This document shows positions 42,989 through 52,844 of a stretch of DNA of 64,000 nucleotides, one piece after another. This DNA comes from Pseudooceanicola antarcticus (GTDB lineage Bacteria; Pseudomonadota; Alphaproteobacteria; Rhodobacterales; Rhodobacteraceae): positions 1 to 64,000 of the forward strand of contig NZ_OBEA01000006.1 in assembly GCF_900215355.1 (NCBI RefSeq), given 5' to 3'. Under the pieces are notes generated by a model that searched no databases, was not told where the DNA came from, and saw only the letters and a program-made list of their open reading frames with translations. Both the position numbers and the translations under genes were made by a program. The first letter of the stretch is position 1. Each line of letters begins with the position of its first letter.

Positions 42989-43918
42989 TCAGCGGTCCTT
43001 CGGGTCGAGTGCGTCACGCAGGCCATCGCCGATGAAGAACATCGTGATGATGATGGTGACGTAGAAGAAGAGCGGGAACAGCAGCTGCCAGAGCGTGCCG
43101 TAGTTCATCGTCCCCGCCCCCTCGGCGATCAGACGCCCGAGCGAGGTCATGGGTTCCGAGATCCCGAGGCCCAGGAACGAGATGAAGCTTTCGGCCAGGA
43201 TCATCTCGGGCACCAGCAGCGAGGCATAGACGATCACCACGCCGATCAGGTTCGGCAGGATGTGGCGGAAGATAATGCCGGTCTCGCTGACGCCGCCAGC
43301 CCGGGCGGCCTCGATGAACTCGCGCGTCTTCAGGGTCAGGGTCTGGCCCCGCACGATGCGGCTCATGGTCAGCCAGCTGACCGCGCCGAGCGCCACGAAG
43401 AGCGTCACGAAGCTGCGGCCCGCGATGACCAGGATCAGGATCAGCACCAGGGTCAGCGGGATCGCCAGCATGATATCGACGAAGCGCATCATGAAACTGT
43501 CCAGCCGCCCGCCGTAGTAGCCGGCGATGACGCCCCAGGCCGTGCCCACGATCAGCGCCATGCCGGCACCGATCAGCCCGACCAGCAGCGAGGTCTGGGT
43601 GGCCTGGATGGTGCGCGCGAAGAGGTCGCGGCCCAGCTCGTCGAGGCCGAAGTAGTGGCCCGTCTCGAGAGAGGGCGCCCCCATCCCCTTGATGTCGCCC
43701 ATGCGGGTCCAGTCGATCTCTTCGTTGCTGTACTGCGCGAAGAGCGGGCCGAAGACGACGAAGGCGATGATCAGCGCCAGCACCACGACCGAGGCCATGG
43801 CGGCCTTGTTGCGAAGGAAGCGATCCATCGCGTCGCGGAACAGCGAACGGCCCCGGATCGCGTTGAAATCGGTGATGTCGGCGGCAAGCTCGGCCGCCTT
43901 TTCAGATTTTCCGAACAT
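42989..43918 (-). CDS. oppC: Oligopeptide ABC transporter permease, OppC-like
   Basis: 309 residues. Cytoplasmic N-terminus with [20 protein letters not shown] typical of OppC, six membrane segments, and the EAA loop [44 protein letters not shown] is the DppC/OppC periplasmic box. Start 43918 chosen since the upstream codons lack bias. Confidence 0.9.
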   Translation of the reverse strand: MFGKSEKAAELAADITDFNAIRGRSLFRDAMDRFLRNKAAMASVVVLALIIAFVVFGPLFAQYSNEEIDWTRMGDIKGMGAPSLETGHYFGLDELGRDLFARTIQATQTSLLVGLIGAGMALIVGTAWGVIAGYYGGRLDSFMMRFVDIMLAIPLTLVLILILVIAGRSFVTLFVALGAVSWLTMSRIVRGQTLTLKTREFIEAARAGGVSETGIIFRHILPNLIGVVIVYASLLVPEMILAESFISFLGLGISEPMTSLGRLIAEGAGTMNYGTLWQLLFPLFFYVTIIITMFFIGDGLRDALDPKDR

Positions 43919-43925
43919 GGCAGCC

Positions 43926-44849
43926 TCAGTAGCGGATCTTGGGATCGAACCACGCATAGGCGAGGTCGGTCAGAAGGTTCACGATGACGGTCAGCGCGCC
44001 GTAGAGGATGGTGACCCCCAGCAGGACGGCATAGTCGCGGGTAAGGGCCGAGCTGACGTAGCTCGCACCAAGTCCCCCGGTCGAGAAGTACATGTCGACG
44101 AAGACCGAGCCGGTCAGCACGTAGACGAAGACCGGACCGAGGTAGCTGACGACGGGCAGCAGCGTCGGCTTCATCGCGTGGCGCCAGATGATGGCGCGGG
44201 TCGGCAGGCCCTTGGCGCGGGCGGTGCGGATGAAGTTGGAATTCATGATCTCCAGCATCGAGGATCGGGTGATCCGGGCGATATTGCCCATGTAGGAGGT
44301 CGAGAGCGCGATCACGGGCATGATCAGGTACTGCCACTGACCGCCATTCCAGCCGCCGCCAGGCAGGATGCCGAGCCACAGGGTGAAGGTCAGGATCAGG
44401 ATCGGGCCCATGATGAAGTTCGGCAGGGCCTGGGCGGCAATGCCGAGCGAGACGGCAATATAGTCGATCCAGGTGTTGTGACGGATGGCGGCGGCAATGC
44501 CGAGCGCGATGCCGACCACGGAGGCGGCAAGGAACGACAGGCTGCCATAGGTCAGCGAAATCGGGAAACCATGGGCGATGATATCGTTCACGCTGCGATC
44601 CTTCTGCACGAAGGAGGGACCGAAATCGAAGTGCACCACGATGTTGTAAAGATAATCCCAGAGCTGCTTCCACAGCGGCTGGTCGAGCCCGTACTGGGCC
44701 TGGATATTCGCCAGAACGGCCGGCGGCAGCGGACGTTCAGAGGTAAAGGGGCCGCCCGGTGCGGTGTGCATCAGGAAGAAGGAGGCGACCACCAGTAACA
44801 GGATGGTGGGAACCGCGACCAGCAGTCGGCGCGCGACATATGCGAGCAT
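43926..44849 (-). CDS. oppB: Oligopeptide ABC transporter permease, OppB-like
   Basis: 307 residues with the OppB N-terminus MLAYVARRLLVAVPTILLLV, periplasmic PGGPFTSERPLPPAVLANIQ, and the EAA loop FIRTARAKGLPTRAIIWRHA; six membrane segments. Makes the channel with OppC. Follows the binding protein by 82 bases. Confidence 0.9.
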   Translation of the reverse strand: MLAYVARRLLVAVPTILLLVVASFFLMHTAPGGPFTSERPLPPAVLANIQAQYGLDQPLWKQLWDYLYNIVVHFDFGPSFVQKDRSVNDIIAHGFPISLTYGSLSFLAASVVGIALGIAAAIRHNTWIDYIAVSLGIAAQALPNFIMGPILILTFTLWLGILPGGGWNGGQWQYLIMPVIALSTSYMGNIARITRSSMLEIMNSNFIRTARAKGLPTRAIIWRHAMKPTLLPVVSYLGPVFVYVLTGSVFVDMYFSTGGLGASYVSSALTRDYAVLLGVTILYGALTVIVNLLTDLAYAWFDPKIRY

Positions 44850-44931
44850 TGGAATGTACCGGAATTGGGATGGCCCCCGACTGCGCCATTTGCATGACGA
44901 AGCCGAGGGCCAAACGGGTTAACACACGAGT

Positions 44932-46554
44932 TTACTCGGCGAGCTTGTACAGGTTCTTCGAGTACCAGTTCTGCTCGACGTTATCGACGGGCCAGTTGCC
45001 GACGTCGCTGTCCATCATGTAGACGCCCGCGTAGTGGTAGATCGGGATCACCGGGGTTTCCTCGGCGATGATCTCTTCCGCGCGGGTGTAGAGCGGCGTG
45101 GTGTCCTCGGCGGTCTTCGCGTCGGTGATCAGCTGATCGTACTCGGCGTTCGAGAACTTGCCGTCGTTGTAGCCCGAGGGGGTGGTGATCAGGTCGAGGA
45201 AGGTCGAGGCCTCGTTGTAGTCACCACACCAGGCGCCACGTGCCAGGTCGAAGTTCTGGTTGCCGCGCTCTTCGAGGAAGACCTTCCACTCCATGTTGGC
45301 GAGGGTGGCTTCGACGCCCAGCTTCTGCTTCCACATCTGGCTGAGAACCACGGCGACCTTCTCGTGGGCTTCCGAGGTGTTGTAGACCATCTCGAAGGAC
45401 AGCGGGTTGTCGGCACCGTAGCCTGCTTCGGCCAGCAGTTCCTTGGCCTTCGCGTCACGCTCGGCCTGGGTCATGTTGACCATGTCCGAGGACGGCGGGG
45501 TGAAACCGGCAACGGCTTCCGGGGTGAAGCTGTAGGCTTCGGGCTGACCACCGGCCATCACGTTCTCGGTGATGATCTTGCGGTCGACGGCCAGCGACAG
45601 GGCCTTGCGCACCATCGGATCCTTGAAGGCCTCGGGGCCCGAGTCCGACAGGTTGAAGGTGTAGTAGTAGTTGCACAGGCGCGGGAAGGAGATCGCCTCG
45701 TCGGGGTATTCTTCCTTCAGGCGCGGGTACTGGCCTGCGGGCACGTCGGTGCGGTCCAGTTCACCGGCGAGGTAACGGGTCAGGGCCACGTTCTCGTCGT
45801 TGATGATCAGGCCGACGGTCTTGTCGAGGATGGTGTTCTCGTTGTCCCAATAGGTCTCGTTGCGCTCGCGCACGATACGCTCGCCGGGCTTGTACTCGGT
45901 CAGCACATAGGCACCGTTCGAGACGATGTTCTCGGGCTTGGTCCACTCTGCACCGAACTCCTCGATCACCTTCTGGGGCGCCGGGAAGGTGGTGGAGTGG
46001 GTGGTCATCTGCGGGAAGTAGGGCAGCGGGGTGGTCAGCTTGACGACCAGGGTGTGGTCATCGGGAGCCGAGACGCCCAGCTCTTCCGGGGCCAGGTCGC
46101 CGGCGATGACTTCCGAGGCGTTCTCGATCGACATCAGCTCGACGAACCACTGGTAGGGAGAGGCGGTCGCGGGATCCGCGGCACGGCGCCAGCCGAAGAC
46201 GAAGTCGCCGGCGACAACCGGATCACCGTTCGACCAGACCGCATTGTCACGCAGGGTGAAGGTGTAGGTCATCTTGTCGTCGGAGAGCTCGTAGCCGGTG
46301 GCCACGCCGGGCACCAGGTTGCCGTCTTCGTCCTGGTTCATCAGGCCTTCGAAGAGGTCACGCACCACGTTTGCGCCGTCCACGTCTTCAACGATCTGCG
46401 GATCGAAGGAGCTGACGTCGTCCAGCAGACGGTAGGTGAAGGTCTGGTCGGCAGCCAGTTCCTGGCCGGTTTCGGGATGGGTGGCAGCTTGCACACCCGA
46501 CAGGGCCGTCCCCGACAGCAGGGCCGCAATGGCCAGCTTGGTGATGGGTTTCAT
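44932..46554 (-). CDS. oppA: Oligopeptide-binding periplasmic protein, OppA-like
   Basis: 540 residues with a Sec signal (KLAIAALLSGTALSGVQA, cleaved near residue 23) and SBP family 5 features: TFTLRDNAVWSNGDPVVAGD, FVFGWRRAADPATASPYQWF, SLAVDRKIITENVMAGGQPE, and a C-terminus YHYAGVYMMDSDVGNWPVDN that resembles OppA/MppA. GAGGAGAGG precedes the start. Captures peptides for the OppBC-DF complex. Confidence 0.9.
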   Translation of the reverse strand: MKPITKLAIAALLSGTALSGVQAATHPETGQELAADQTFTYRLLDDVSSFDPQIVEDVDGANVVRDLFEGLMNQDEDGNLVPGVATGYELSDDKMTYTFTLRDNAVWSNGDPVVAGDFVFGWRRAADPATASPYQWFVELMSIENASEVIAGDLAPEELGVSAPDDHTLVVKLTTPLPYFPQMTTHSTTFPAPQKVIEEFGAEWTKPENIVSNGAYVLTEYKPGERIVRERNETYWDNENTILDKTVGLIINDENVALTRYLAGELDRTDVPAGQYPRLKEEYPDEAISFPRLCNYYYTFNLSDSGPEAFKDPMVRKALSLAVDRKIITENVMAGGQPEAYSFTPEAVAGFTPPSSDMVNMTQAERDAKAKELLAEAGYGADNPLSFEMVYNTSEAHEKVAVVLSQMWKQKLGVEATLANMEWKVFLEERGNQNFDLARGAWCGDYNEASTFLDLITTPSGYNDGKFSNAEYDQLITDAKTAEDTTPLYTRAEEIIAEETPVIPIYHYAGVYMMDSDVGNWPVDNVEQNWYSKNLYKLAE

Positions 46555-46683
46555 GTTTCCTCTCCTCATTTATCAAGGCTTTTCCACGTCACGGGCACAT
46601 GCCAGACGCGCTGGCGCTTCCCCGGCCACGCGACGGAATTGCGGCAGCCTAATGTCCGCAGGGGCGGGTTCAAGCAATTCTGA

Positions 46684-46713
46684 AATGCCCTCGCGGAATG
46701 CCGCGAGGGCATT
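46684..46713. promoter_or_regulatory. Perfect 13-bp hairpin upstream of oppA
   Basis: AATGCCCTCGCGG / CCGCGAGGGCATT with a 4-base loop, 130 bases before the oppA start. No T run on either side. It may be an attenuator, a processing site in a long leader, or a terminator relic. Confidence 0.45.
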
Positions 46714-47180
46714 GGCAGAGTTCCGCCTACGGCCATCTGACGCCAAGTAACGTCACACTTGCAAAATACCGCGTCGTCAGCAAGAGCCGCGACGCTGCGT
46801 CAACCCCAGGTTGCCGGTCCGACCGAGGGGCGACCGCATAGGGCGCGGCAGCTGACCAATCGCGCGCCCCGAGACCCTGTGCCGCAAGGGCAAAGAACCC
46901 GCTTTTGCGTTAACAGTGCGTAAATAGGCCTGTTCACAGGTCCTAGAATCGCCATCATTTATCCCTATCGCTCCGATAAGCGTTGTAGTGCAGCGGAACC
47001 AGTTTTGACGTTATTCATTCGATCGGAATCCTCAGGAATGCTCGAGCAGTCCCAACGGATCACACTCTCTCCCGACCAGCGAGCCATCGCGCCTGACGCC
47101 TGTCCACGCCACGTTGACCTTTACGGAACCCTCACAGGGACGGCGCTCTGCCCGACCGCCCCCCGCCGGAGGAGATCCGC
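46714..47180. other. Long non-coding region between oppA and sensor kinase
   Basis: No convincing gene. AT-rich part near 46900-47030 (for example TTTTGCGTTAACAGTGCGTAA, truncated here, and GTTTTGACGTTATTCATT) probably holds the divergent promoters. A GGAGGAG ribosome site ends the region at the kinase start. Confidence 0.4.
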
Positions 47181-49781
47181 ATGGAGCTGATGCACATCTT
47201 CGAGACTGACCAGCACCATCTGGTCCAGCTTGGCGCCATCTTGCTGGCGATCCTCGCGCTGTTGATCCAGGGCCGCGCCTATCGCGCCCGTGGCCGCCGG
47301 ATGACCCAGCTGGCCCAGGACCTGCAGGAATCGCAGCGCATCGCCCGCATCGGCACCGTCCGCTGGGACTTCCAGCAGGACCGCGTGGAATGGACCGACG
47401 AATATGCCCGCCTGCTGGCCCTGCCCTTCGGCGGCCACATGACCGGGGGCGAGTTCCAGGCCATGCTGCTGCCCGAATACGAAGACCAGGTGGTCGAGAG
47501 CGAACGCACCGCCATTGCCACCTCCGCCAAGACCGGCAAGCCGGCCCGGCGCGAGATCGTCTACAAGGTGCGGGCCCGCGACGGGCGCATCATCGACATC
47601 TCTGCGGTTTCCGAGCTCATGGCCGACCGCGACGGGAGACCGCTCTACCTGATCTCGACCATCCGCGACGTGACCGACGAGCTGGCGCAACAGGCCAAGC
47701 TGGCCGAAAGCGAGCACAACCTCGCCGCCGCCCTGCGCGTGGCCGACCTGCACTGGCTGCGCCAGGAGCACCCCACGGGCAAGGTCACCTGGTCGAACGG
47801 CATGAACCGCCTTCTGGGCCGCCCAGACGACGCCCCGCCCCTGCTGCTGCGCCACTACATCGACCGCGATGACTTCCGCCTGCTCTCTGAACGCTTCGAG
47901 AAGCAGCGCGACGAGGGCGTCGGGCGCGGCAAGGTCAATCACACCACCACGCTGAAGCTGAAGCGTACCGATGACAGCAACCTCTATGCGCGCGCCTATT
48001 TCGAGGCGACCCTGGATGAGGACCGCGAGCTCGAAAGCATCCGTGCCGTCTTCCGCGATGTCTCGGAAGAGGTCGCCCAGGAGGCCAAGCTGCATGAGGC
48101 CGTGGAAGCGGCCCAGATGGCAAACCGCTCGAAGAGCGAATTCCTGGCGGTGATCAGCCACGAGCTGCGCACGCCGCTCAACGGGGTCCTGGGCATGCTG
48201 GGCGCGCTGGAGGACGGCAACCTCGCGGGCGAACCCCTTGAGCAGGTCAAGGTCGCGCGCCGCAGCGCCAATGACCTTCTGGTCATCCTCAACGACATCC
48301 TGGACGCCTCGAAGATCGAAGCGGGCCGGATGCAGATCGAGGAAGAGAACTTCGAGCTCGAGGGGCTGGTGGATTCGGTCATCCACCTCTACGGCCGCCA
48401 GGCCCAGGAGAAGGGTATCGAGCTGGAAGGCCGGATCGACGCGGGCCTGCCCGCCTGGGTCAGGGCCGACGCGGGCCGGGTGCGCCAGATCCTGTCCAAC
48501 CTGATCAGCAATGCCATCAAGTTCACCAGCGAGGGCAGCGTCGTGCTCTCCATCGGCGCCAGCCCGAATTCCACGCCCGAGCGGCTGGAGCTGCGGCTCT
48601 CGGTGCGGGACACCGGCGCCGGCATCCCCGAGGAATACCATTCGCGCGTTTTCGGCCGCTTTGAACAGCTCGGCGCCTCCTACTCGAACCGCATGGCGGG
48701 CACCGGGCTGGGCCTGTCGATCAGCCTGCGCCTGGCAGAGCTCATGGGCGGCAAGATGGACTTCACCAGCCGCGAGAACGCGGGCTCCTGCTTCTGGCTC
48801 GACCTGCCCGTCGAGGCCACCGAGGCCGTCGACCGCAAGGAAGACCCCGAGGACCAGCAGATCGAGCTGCCGCGCATGCGCATCCTCGTCGCCGAGGACA
48901 ACAGCACCAACCAGCTCGTCATCCGCTCGATGCTGGACCGCATGGGCCAGAACGTCGACCTGGTGGTCAATGGCGCCGAGGCCGTGCAGGCGGTGCGCGA
49001 CTTCGACTACGACATCGTGCTGATGGATGTCTCGATGCCGGTGCTCGACGGCACCGGCGCCACCCGCCAGATCCGCGCCCTGCCCAGCCGGGGCCGCCCC
49101 TTGCCCATCCTGGGTCTCACCGCCCATGCCGGTGCCGATCAGCACGAGTTCTACCTGGAGACCGGCTTCGACGAGGTGCTGACCAAACCCATCACCGCGC
49201 ATCAGCTGGCCGCTGCGCTCTATCGCTGGATTCCCGCTGAGCTCTCCTCGGAGCCCGGCACCGTGATCGAGCCGACATCCTCGCCGACGCAGCGCGCGCC
49301 CGAGCCCCTGCCCCCGGCGCCCGGTCAGCTCGAGGTCGCCAAGGCCTCTGCCGAGATCTCGGGCGCGGTGGATTTCGTCGATTCAGCGGCCTTCCGGGCA
49401 CGGCTGGTGTCGCTGAACGAAGAGTTCAGCGGCGGGCTGACCGAGAAGATGCTGCAAGCCACCCGGCGCGACGTGGACCGTCATATCGGCCTGCTGAAGA
49501 CCCAGCTTGCCGCCACGCCGGAGACCGCCGACAACACCGCTCTGGCCCGCAGCTTCCATTCGCTCGTCGGCATCTTCTCGACGCTCGGGTGCGAGACGAT
49601 GACCACCCAGTGCCGGCTGCTGGAATCCCTGCCCGACCCCCATGGCGAGGCGCCCACGCTGATCAAGGATCTGCTGGAGCAATTGCAGGCCATGCGGCGC
49701 GAGATCACGACCCTGACCAGGGACGAGGCCGAGGCCGCAGGCGACTCCGGGGCCGACAAGGGCAGCCGTCAGCCGGCCTGA
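47181..49781 (+). CDS. Hybrid sensor histidine kinase with receiver and HPt domains
   Basis: 866 residues: one N-terminal membrane segment (about 15-30), two PAS-like domains (about 45-165 and 185-305), HisKA with phospho-acceptor His327 (SHELRTPLNG), HATPase with N box NLISNAIKFT and DTGAGIPEEY, then LGLSISLRLAELMGG. A receiver domain (about 565-690, ILVAEDNSTNQLV) has the phospho-acceptor Asp616 (VLMDVSMP). A C-terminal HPt-like domain has His793 in RSFHSLVGIFSTLG. This makes a full intramolecular phosphorelay. The periplasmic part is almost absent, so PAS domains probably sense a cytoplasmic signal. No response-regulator partner is adjacent. Confidence 0.92.
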   Translation: MELMHIFETDQHHLVQLGAILLAILALLIQGRAYRARGRRMTQLAQDLQESQRIARIGTVRWDFQQDRVEWTDEYARLLALPFGGHMTGGEFQAMLLPEYEDQVVESERTAIATSAKTGKPARREIVYKVRARDGRIIDISAVSELMADRDGRPLYLISTIRDVTDELAQQAKLAESEHNLAAALRVADLHWLRQEHPTGKVTWSNGMNRLLGRPDDAPPLLLRHYIDRDDFRLLSERFEKQRDEGVGRGKVNHTTTLKLKRTDDSNLYARAYFEATLDEDRELESIRAVFRDVSEEVAQEAKLHEAVEAAQMANRSKSEFLAVISHELRTPLNGVLGMLGALEDGNLAGEPLEQVKVARRSANDLLVILNDILDASKIEAGRMQIEEENFELEGLVDSVIHLYGRQAQEKGIELEGRIDAGLPAWVRADAGRVRQILSNLISNAIKFTSEGSVVLSIGASPNSTPERLELRLSVRDTGAGIPEEYHSRVFGRFEQLGASYSNRMAGTGLGLSISLRLAELMGGKMDFTSRENAGSCFWLDLPVEATEAVDRKEDPEDQQIELPRMRILVAEDNSTNQLVIRSMLDRMGQNVDLVVNGAEAVQAVRDFDYDIVLMDVSMPVLDGTGATRQIRALPSRGRPLPILGLTAHAGADQHEFYLETGFDEVLTKPITAHQLAAALYRWIPAELSSEPGTVIEPTSSPTQRAPEPLPPAPGQLEVAKASAEISGAVDFVDSAAFRARLVSLNEEFSGGLTEKMLQATRRDVDRHIGLLKTQLAATPETADNTALARSFHSLVGIFSTLGCETMTTQCRLLESLPDPHGEAPTLIKDLLEQLQAMRREITTLTRDEAEAAGDSGADKGSRQPA

Positions 49782-50692
49782 TCGCTGCTTGCGCCGCCGG
49801 CGCGCGCGCTGCGGCCCAGCTGGCGATACTCGGCCACCAGGTGATCGAAGACGGCACGCACCCTGGGCAGCTTGGCCAGGTTCTCATGGGTGACGATCCA
49901 GGTGGGCAGCCGCGCCAGCTCGAGACCCGGCAACACCCGGACCAGGCCCGGATCCCGATCACCGACCGGAACCTGGGTGGCGGCGATGCCGCAGCCCGCC
50001 CGCGCGGCGGCCAGCTGCGCCGGGTGGCTGTCGGTGACCAGCGAGAAATCCGCCGATTCACCCATCCCCAGCCCCGCCGCCAGGGCAAGATCGCCCGCGC
50101 TGCGGTCCGGGCCGATGGTGTCGTGCTGCTTCAGCTCCTCGGCGTTCTGCGGCGTGCCGCGCCGTGCCAGGTAATCCGGCGAGGCGAAGAACCCCAGAGA
50201 TATCTCGGCCACCTTGCGGGCCACCAGGGCCGCCTGCCGCGGCTCGACGGTGCGCACCGCCACGTCGACCTCCTGCGACAGGAGATCGGCGGGCCGGTTG
50301 CTTAGCTCCAGCTCGATGCGCAGGGCCGGAGCCTTCCTGCGCAGCCGCGCCAGCATCGGCGGAACCACCTCCATGCCCATCATGTCCGGCACGCTGATCC
50401 GCACACTTCCCGCCACCTCCTCTGCCGGGCCCGAGGCCTGACGGATGAACAGCTGAGAGGCCATGGCCATGGCGCGCGCCGGTGCGCGCAGGGCCTCGGC
50501 CGCGCTGGTCGGGGTCAGACCATTGACGGACCGCGTGAAAAGCACCGTGCCCAGGTCCCGCTCGAGCCCTTCGAGCCGGGCGCGGACCGTGGGATGCGAC
50601 AGGCCAAGACGACGGGCGGCGCCTGACAGGCTGCCCTCTTCCAGCACGGCGAGGAAGATGCGCTGATCTTCCCAGGAGACAGGTTTGCTCAT
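49769..50692 (-). CDS. LysR-family regulator, divergent from NAD-epimerase gene
   Basis: 307 residues; HTH in FLAVLEEGSLSGAARRLGLS-HPTVRARLEGLERDLG, then an effector domain (VRISVPDMMGMEVVPPMLAR). Of the CrgA/AaeR-like subgroup by pattern. Its 3' end overlaps the sensor-kinase end by 13 bases (tail to tail). It is divergent from the NAD(P)-binding protein gene, which is its likely target; the shared gap is 50693-50786. Confidence 0.88.
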   Translation of the reverse strand: MSKPVSWEDQRIFLAVLEEGSLSGAARRLGLSHPTVRARLEGLERDLGTVLFTRSVNGLTPTSAAEALRAPARAMAMASQLFIRQASGPAEEVAGSVRISVPDMMGMEVVPPMLARLRRKAPALRIELELSNRPADLLSQEVDVAVRTVEPRQAALVARKVAEISLGFFASPDYLARRGTPQNAEELKQHDTIGPDRSAGDLALAAGLGMGESADFSLVTDSHPAQLAAARAGCGIAATQVPVGDRDPGLVRVLPGLELARLPTWIVTHENLAKLPRVRAVFDHLVAEYRQLGRSARAGGASSDQAG

Positions 50693-50786
50693 AACTTTCT
50701 TTCTATCAAATGTAGGCGTTCTGGCAATTCCCTTTCATGCGGGCCGGGCGCAGTCTCTGCCCACCCCCTACGGAAAGGATCGGAAG

Positions 50787-51764
50787 ATGACGAAGAAGAT
50801 CGCACTTGTCCTGGGCGCCACCGGCGGTGTCGGCAGCGCCATTGCCCGAGCGCTCCTGCGCCATGGCTGGACCGTTCGCGGCATGGCAAGGAACCTCGAG
50901 ACCGCCCGCGCGCGCGGCCTTGCGGGGGTCGACTGGCTGAGAGGTGACGCGATGCAGGCACAGGATGTGGCCCGCGCCGCCGAGGGGGTGGCGCTGATCG
51001 TCCACGCTGTGAACCCGCCCAACTACCGGAACTGGGACAAGCTGGTGCTGCCGATGATCGACAACACCATCGCCGCCGCCCGCGCCAATGGCGCCCGCAT
51101 CATGCTCCCCGGCACGATCTACAATTTCGATCCCGCCGAGGTCAGCCTGATCCGCTCCGACAGCCCGCAACGCCCGCGCTCGGTGAAGGGGCGCATCCGG
51201 GTGAAGCTGGAAGAGCGCCTGCGGGCGGCTTCGGCCAATGTCCCGGTGCTGATCCTGCGAGCGGGGGATTTCTACGGTCCCGACGCGCGCTCGAGCTGGC
51301 TGTCGGAGGCCATGGTGCAGAAGGGCAAGCCGGTGAAGCGCATCATCAATCCGGCCCGCACCTGCCATACATGGGCCTATCTGCCCGACCTGGCAGAGGC
51401 CACGGCCCGGCTGCTGGAAGTGCCCGAGAGACTATCGGATTTCGAGGTGCTGCAATTCTCGGGCTACGACGATCCCGACGGGCAGCAGATGGCCCAGGCC
51501 CTGCAGCGGGTCGTGGGCCACAAGGTCCCGGTCTGGCGCTTCCCCTGGTGGGTGGTGAAGCTGGTGGCGCCCTTCTGGCGCTTTGGCCGCGAGATGGCAG
51601 AGGTGGCGCCCCATTGGCACACGCCCATGCGGCTCGACAACAGCCGGCTGGAGGTCCTCATCGGACCGGAACCCAGGACCGCGCTGGACGACAGCCTGCG
51701 CGCCAGCCTCATCGACATGGGCTGCCTGCGGCCCGAAACCCTGCCCGCACCGCAGGCGGCCTGA
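50787..51764 (+). CDS. NAD(P)-binding epimerase/reductase-like protein
   Basis: 325 residues from ATG 50787 (AAGGATCGG upstream). Rossmann motif LVLGATGGVGSAIARALLRH (about 7-26), a nucleotide-binding strand VALIVHAVNPPNY, and an atypical SDR core: GTIYNFDP stands where YxxxK would be, so the catalytic pair may be altered. C-terminus (RVVGHKVPVWRFPWWVVKLV) resembles NmrA/epimerase proteins. Substrate unknown; expression probably controlled by the divergent LysR. Confidence 0.8.
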   Translation: MTKKIALVLGATGGVGSAIARALLRHGWTVRGMARNLETARARGLAGVDWLRGDAMQAQDVARAAEGVALIVHAVNPPNYRNWDKLVLPMIDNTIAAARANGARIMLPGTIYNFDPAEVSLIRSDSPQRPRSVKGRIRVKLEERLRAASANVPVLILRAGDFYGPDARSSWLSEAMVQKGKPVKRIINPARTCHTWAYLPDLAEATARLLEVPERLSDFEVLQFSGYDDPDGQQMAQALQRVVGHKVPVWRFPWWVVKLVAPFWRFGREMAEVAPHWHTPMRLDNSRLEVLIGPEPRTALDDSLRASLIDMGCLRPETLPAPQAA

Positions 51765-51774
51765 GCGCGGCCAC

Positions 51775-52716
51775 TCAGCCTCCGGCCCCCAGCTCGCGCA
51801 GGTGGTCGCAGACCTGGGCGCGCCAACCGGCGCGGAAGCGCTCGGCCAGCCGTGAGAGCGGCCGGTGCACCGGGGTATAGATGGCATAGCTGTAGGCGAT
51901 CGGCTCGATCAGTGGCCGGAACACCACGCGCGGCGGTCCCTTGTGGATCGCCGCCTCGGTCACCGCGGTCAGCGGATCGACCAGCGACAGGCATTGCCCC
52001 GCCGCGACGAAATGCAGAAGCGGCACGAAGAACTGGCATTGCACCACCTGCGGGCATTGCGCCCCCGCCGCCTCGAGCGCCGCCGTGACCCGCGTCGTCA
52101 GCGGGTGCCCGCCCGAGAGCACCCCAAAGCGCTCTCCGTCCAGATCCGCCAGGGACAGCCTGTCGCGCGCCGCCAGCGGGTGGTTCACCGGCAAAGCGCA
52201 CAGACATTGGGCAGGGATGACATCCTCGTCGAACAAACGCGCGTTCCCGGTGCCTTCCTGGAAGTCTCCGAAGCCGAAGTCGATGGACTGGCTGCCGGCC
52301 AGCTGGCGGATCTGCGGCGAGGTCCGCGTGGCCAGCGAGACGGTGATTCCAGCCGCCCCGCCCGCCTGCGGCCCGATCTCTCGGGACAGGAATTCCGGCA
52401 TCAGATGCGAGGCCGGGCCCGGCATGGTGGCCAGGTTCAGATGGCCCGTGCGCGCCTCCGAGAGCGCCTGCATCGTCCCGGTGATCCCCTCCAGCCTGCC
52501 GATGATTTCCTCAGCCTCGTCAAAGAGATAATGCGCCTCCGGCACGGGCACCATCTGCCGCCCCTCGCGCTGGAAGAGCTTCAAGCCCAGGCTCTCTTCC
52601 AATGACTTGATCGCCAGGCTGACGGCGGGCTGGGATCGGTTCAGGTTGCGCGCCGCCTGGCTGAGAGAGGCCGATTTCATCACCTCCCTGAAGGCGGTCA
52701 GCTGGGTCAGGTTCAT
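51775..52716 (-). CDS. LysR-family regulator of the TAXI-TRAP operon
   Basis: 313 residues from ATG 52716 (GGGGG upstream). HTH LTAFREVMKSASLSQAARNL-NRSQPAVSLAIKSLEESLG, effector domain TGHLNLATMPGPASHLMPEF onward. Divergent from the TRAP binding-protein gene, so it is the probable activator. Ends 10 bases from the NAD-epimerase stop. Confidence 0.88.
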   Translation of the reverse strand: MNLTQLTAFREVMKSASLSQAARNLNRSQPAVSLAIKSLEESLGLKLFQREGRQMVPVPEAHYLFDEAEEIIGRLEGITGTMQALSEARTGHLNLATMPGPASHLMPEFLSREIGPQAGGAAGITVSLATRTSPQIRQLAGSQSIDFGFGDFQEGTGNARLFDEDVIPAQCLCALPVNHPLAARDRLSLADLDGERFGVLSGGHPLTTRVTAALEAAGAQCPQVVQCQFFVPLLHFVAAGQCLSLVDPLTAVTEAAIHKGPPRVVFRPLIEPIAYSYAIYTPVHRPLSRLAERFRAGWRAQVCDHLRELGAGG

Positions 52717-52739
52717 CGGTTCCCCCGCGGCAAGTCCAT

Positions 52740-52805
52740 TTTCGGAACTTATGGATACCAAAGAAATTCAAATTTGTATTTATGAATTCAGGGGGTATCG
52801 GTGTT
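52740..52805. promoter_or_regulatory. AT-rich control region between LysR and TRAP genes
   Basis: AT-rich within a GC-rich setting, with the palindrome CAAATTTG and flanking ATACC...GGTAT and AATTC...GAATT repeats (about 52754-52799). Suited to a tetrameric LysR regulator and the divergent promoters. Confidence 0.45.
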
Positions 52806-52844
52806 TTCACCAACAACAAGAACCTCGACAGGGAGCACAATCCA

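Noticed and set aside
47121-49202. A 693-codon leftward frame
   Set aside because: It is the mirror of the sensor kinase, which has complete domains and motifs on the + strand.
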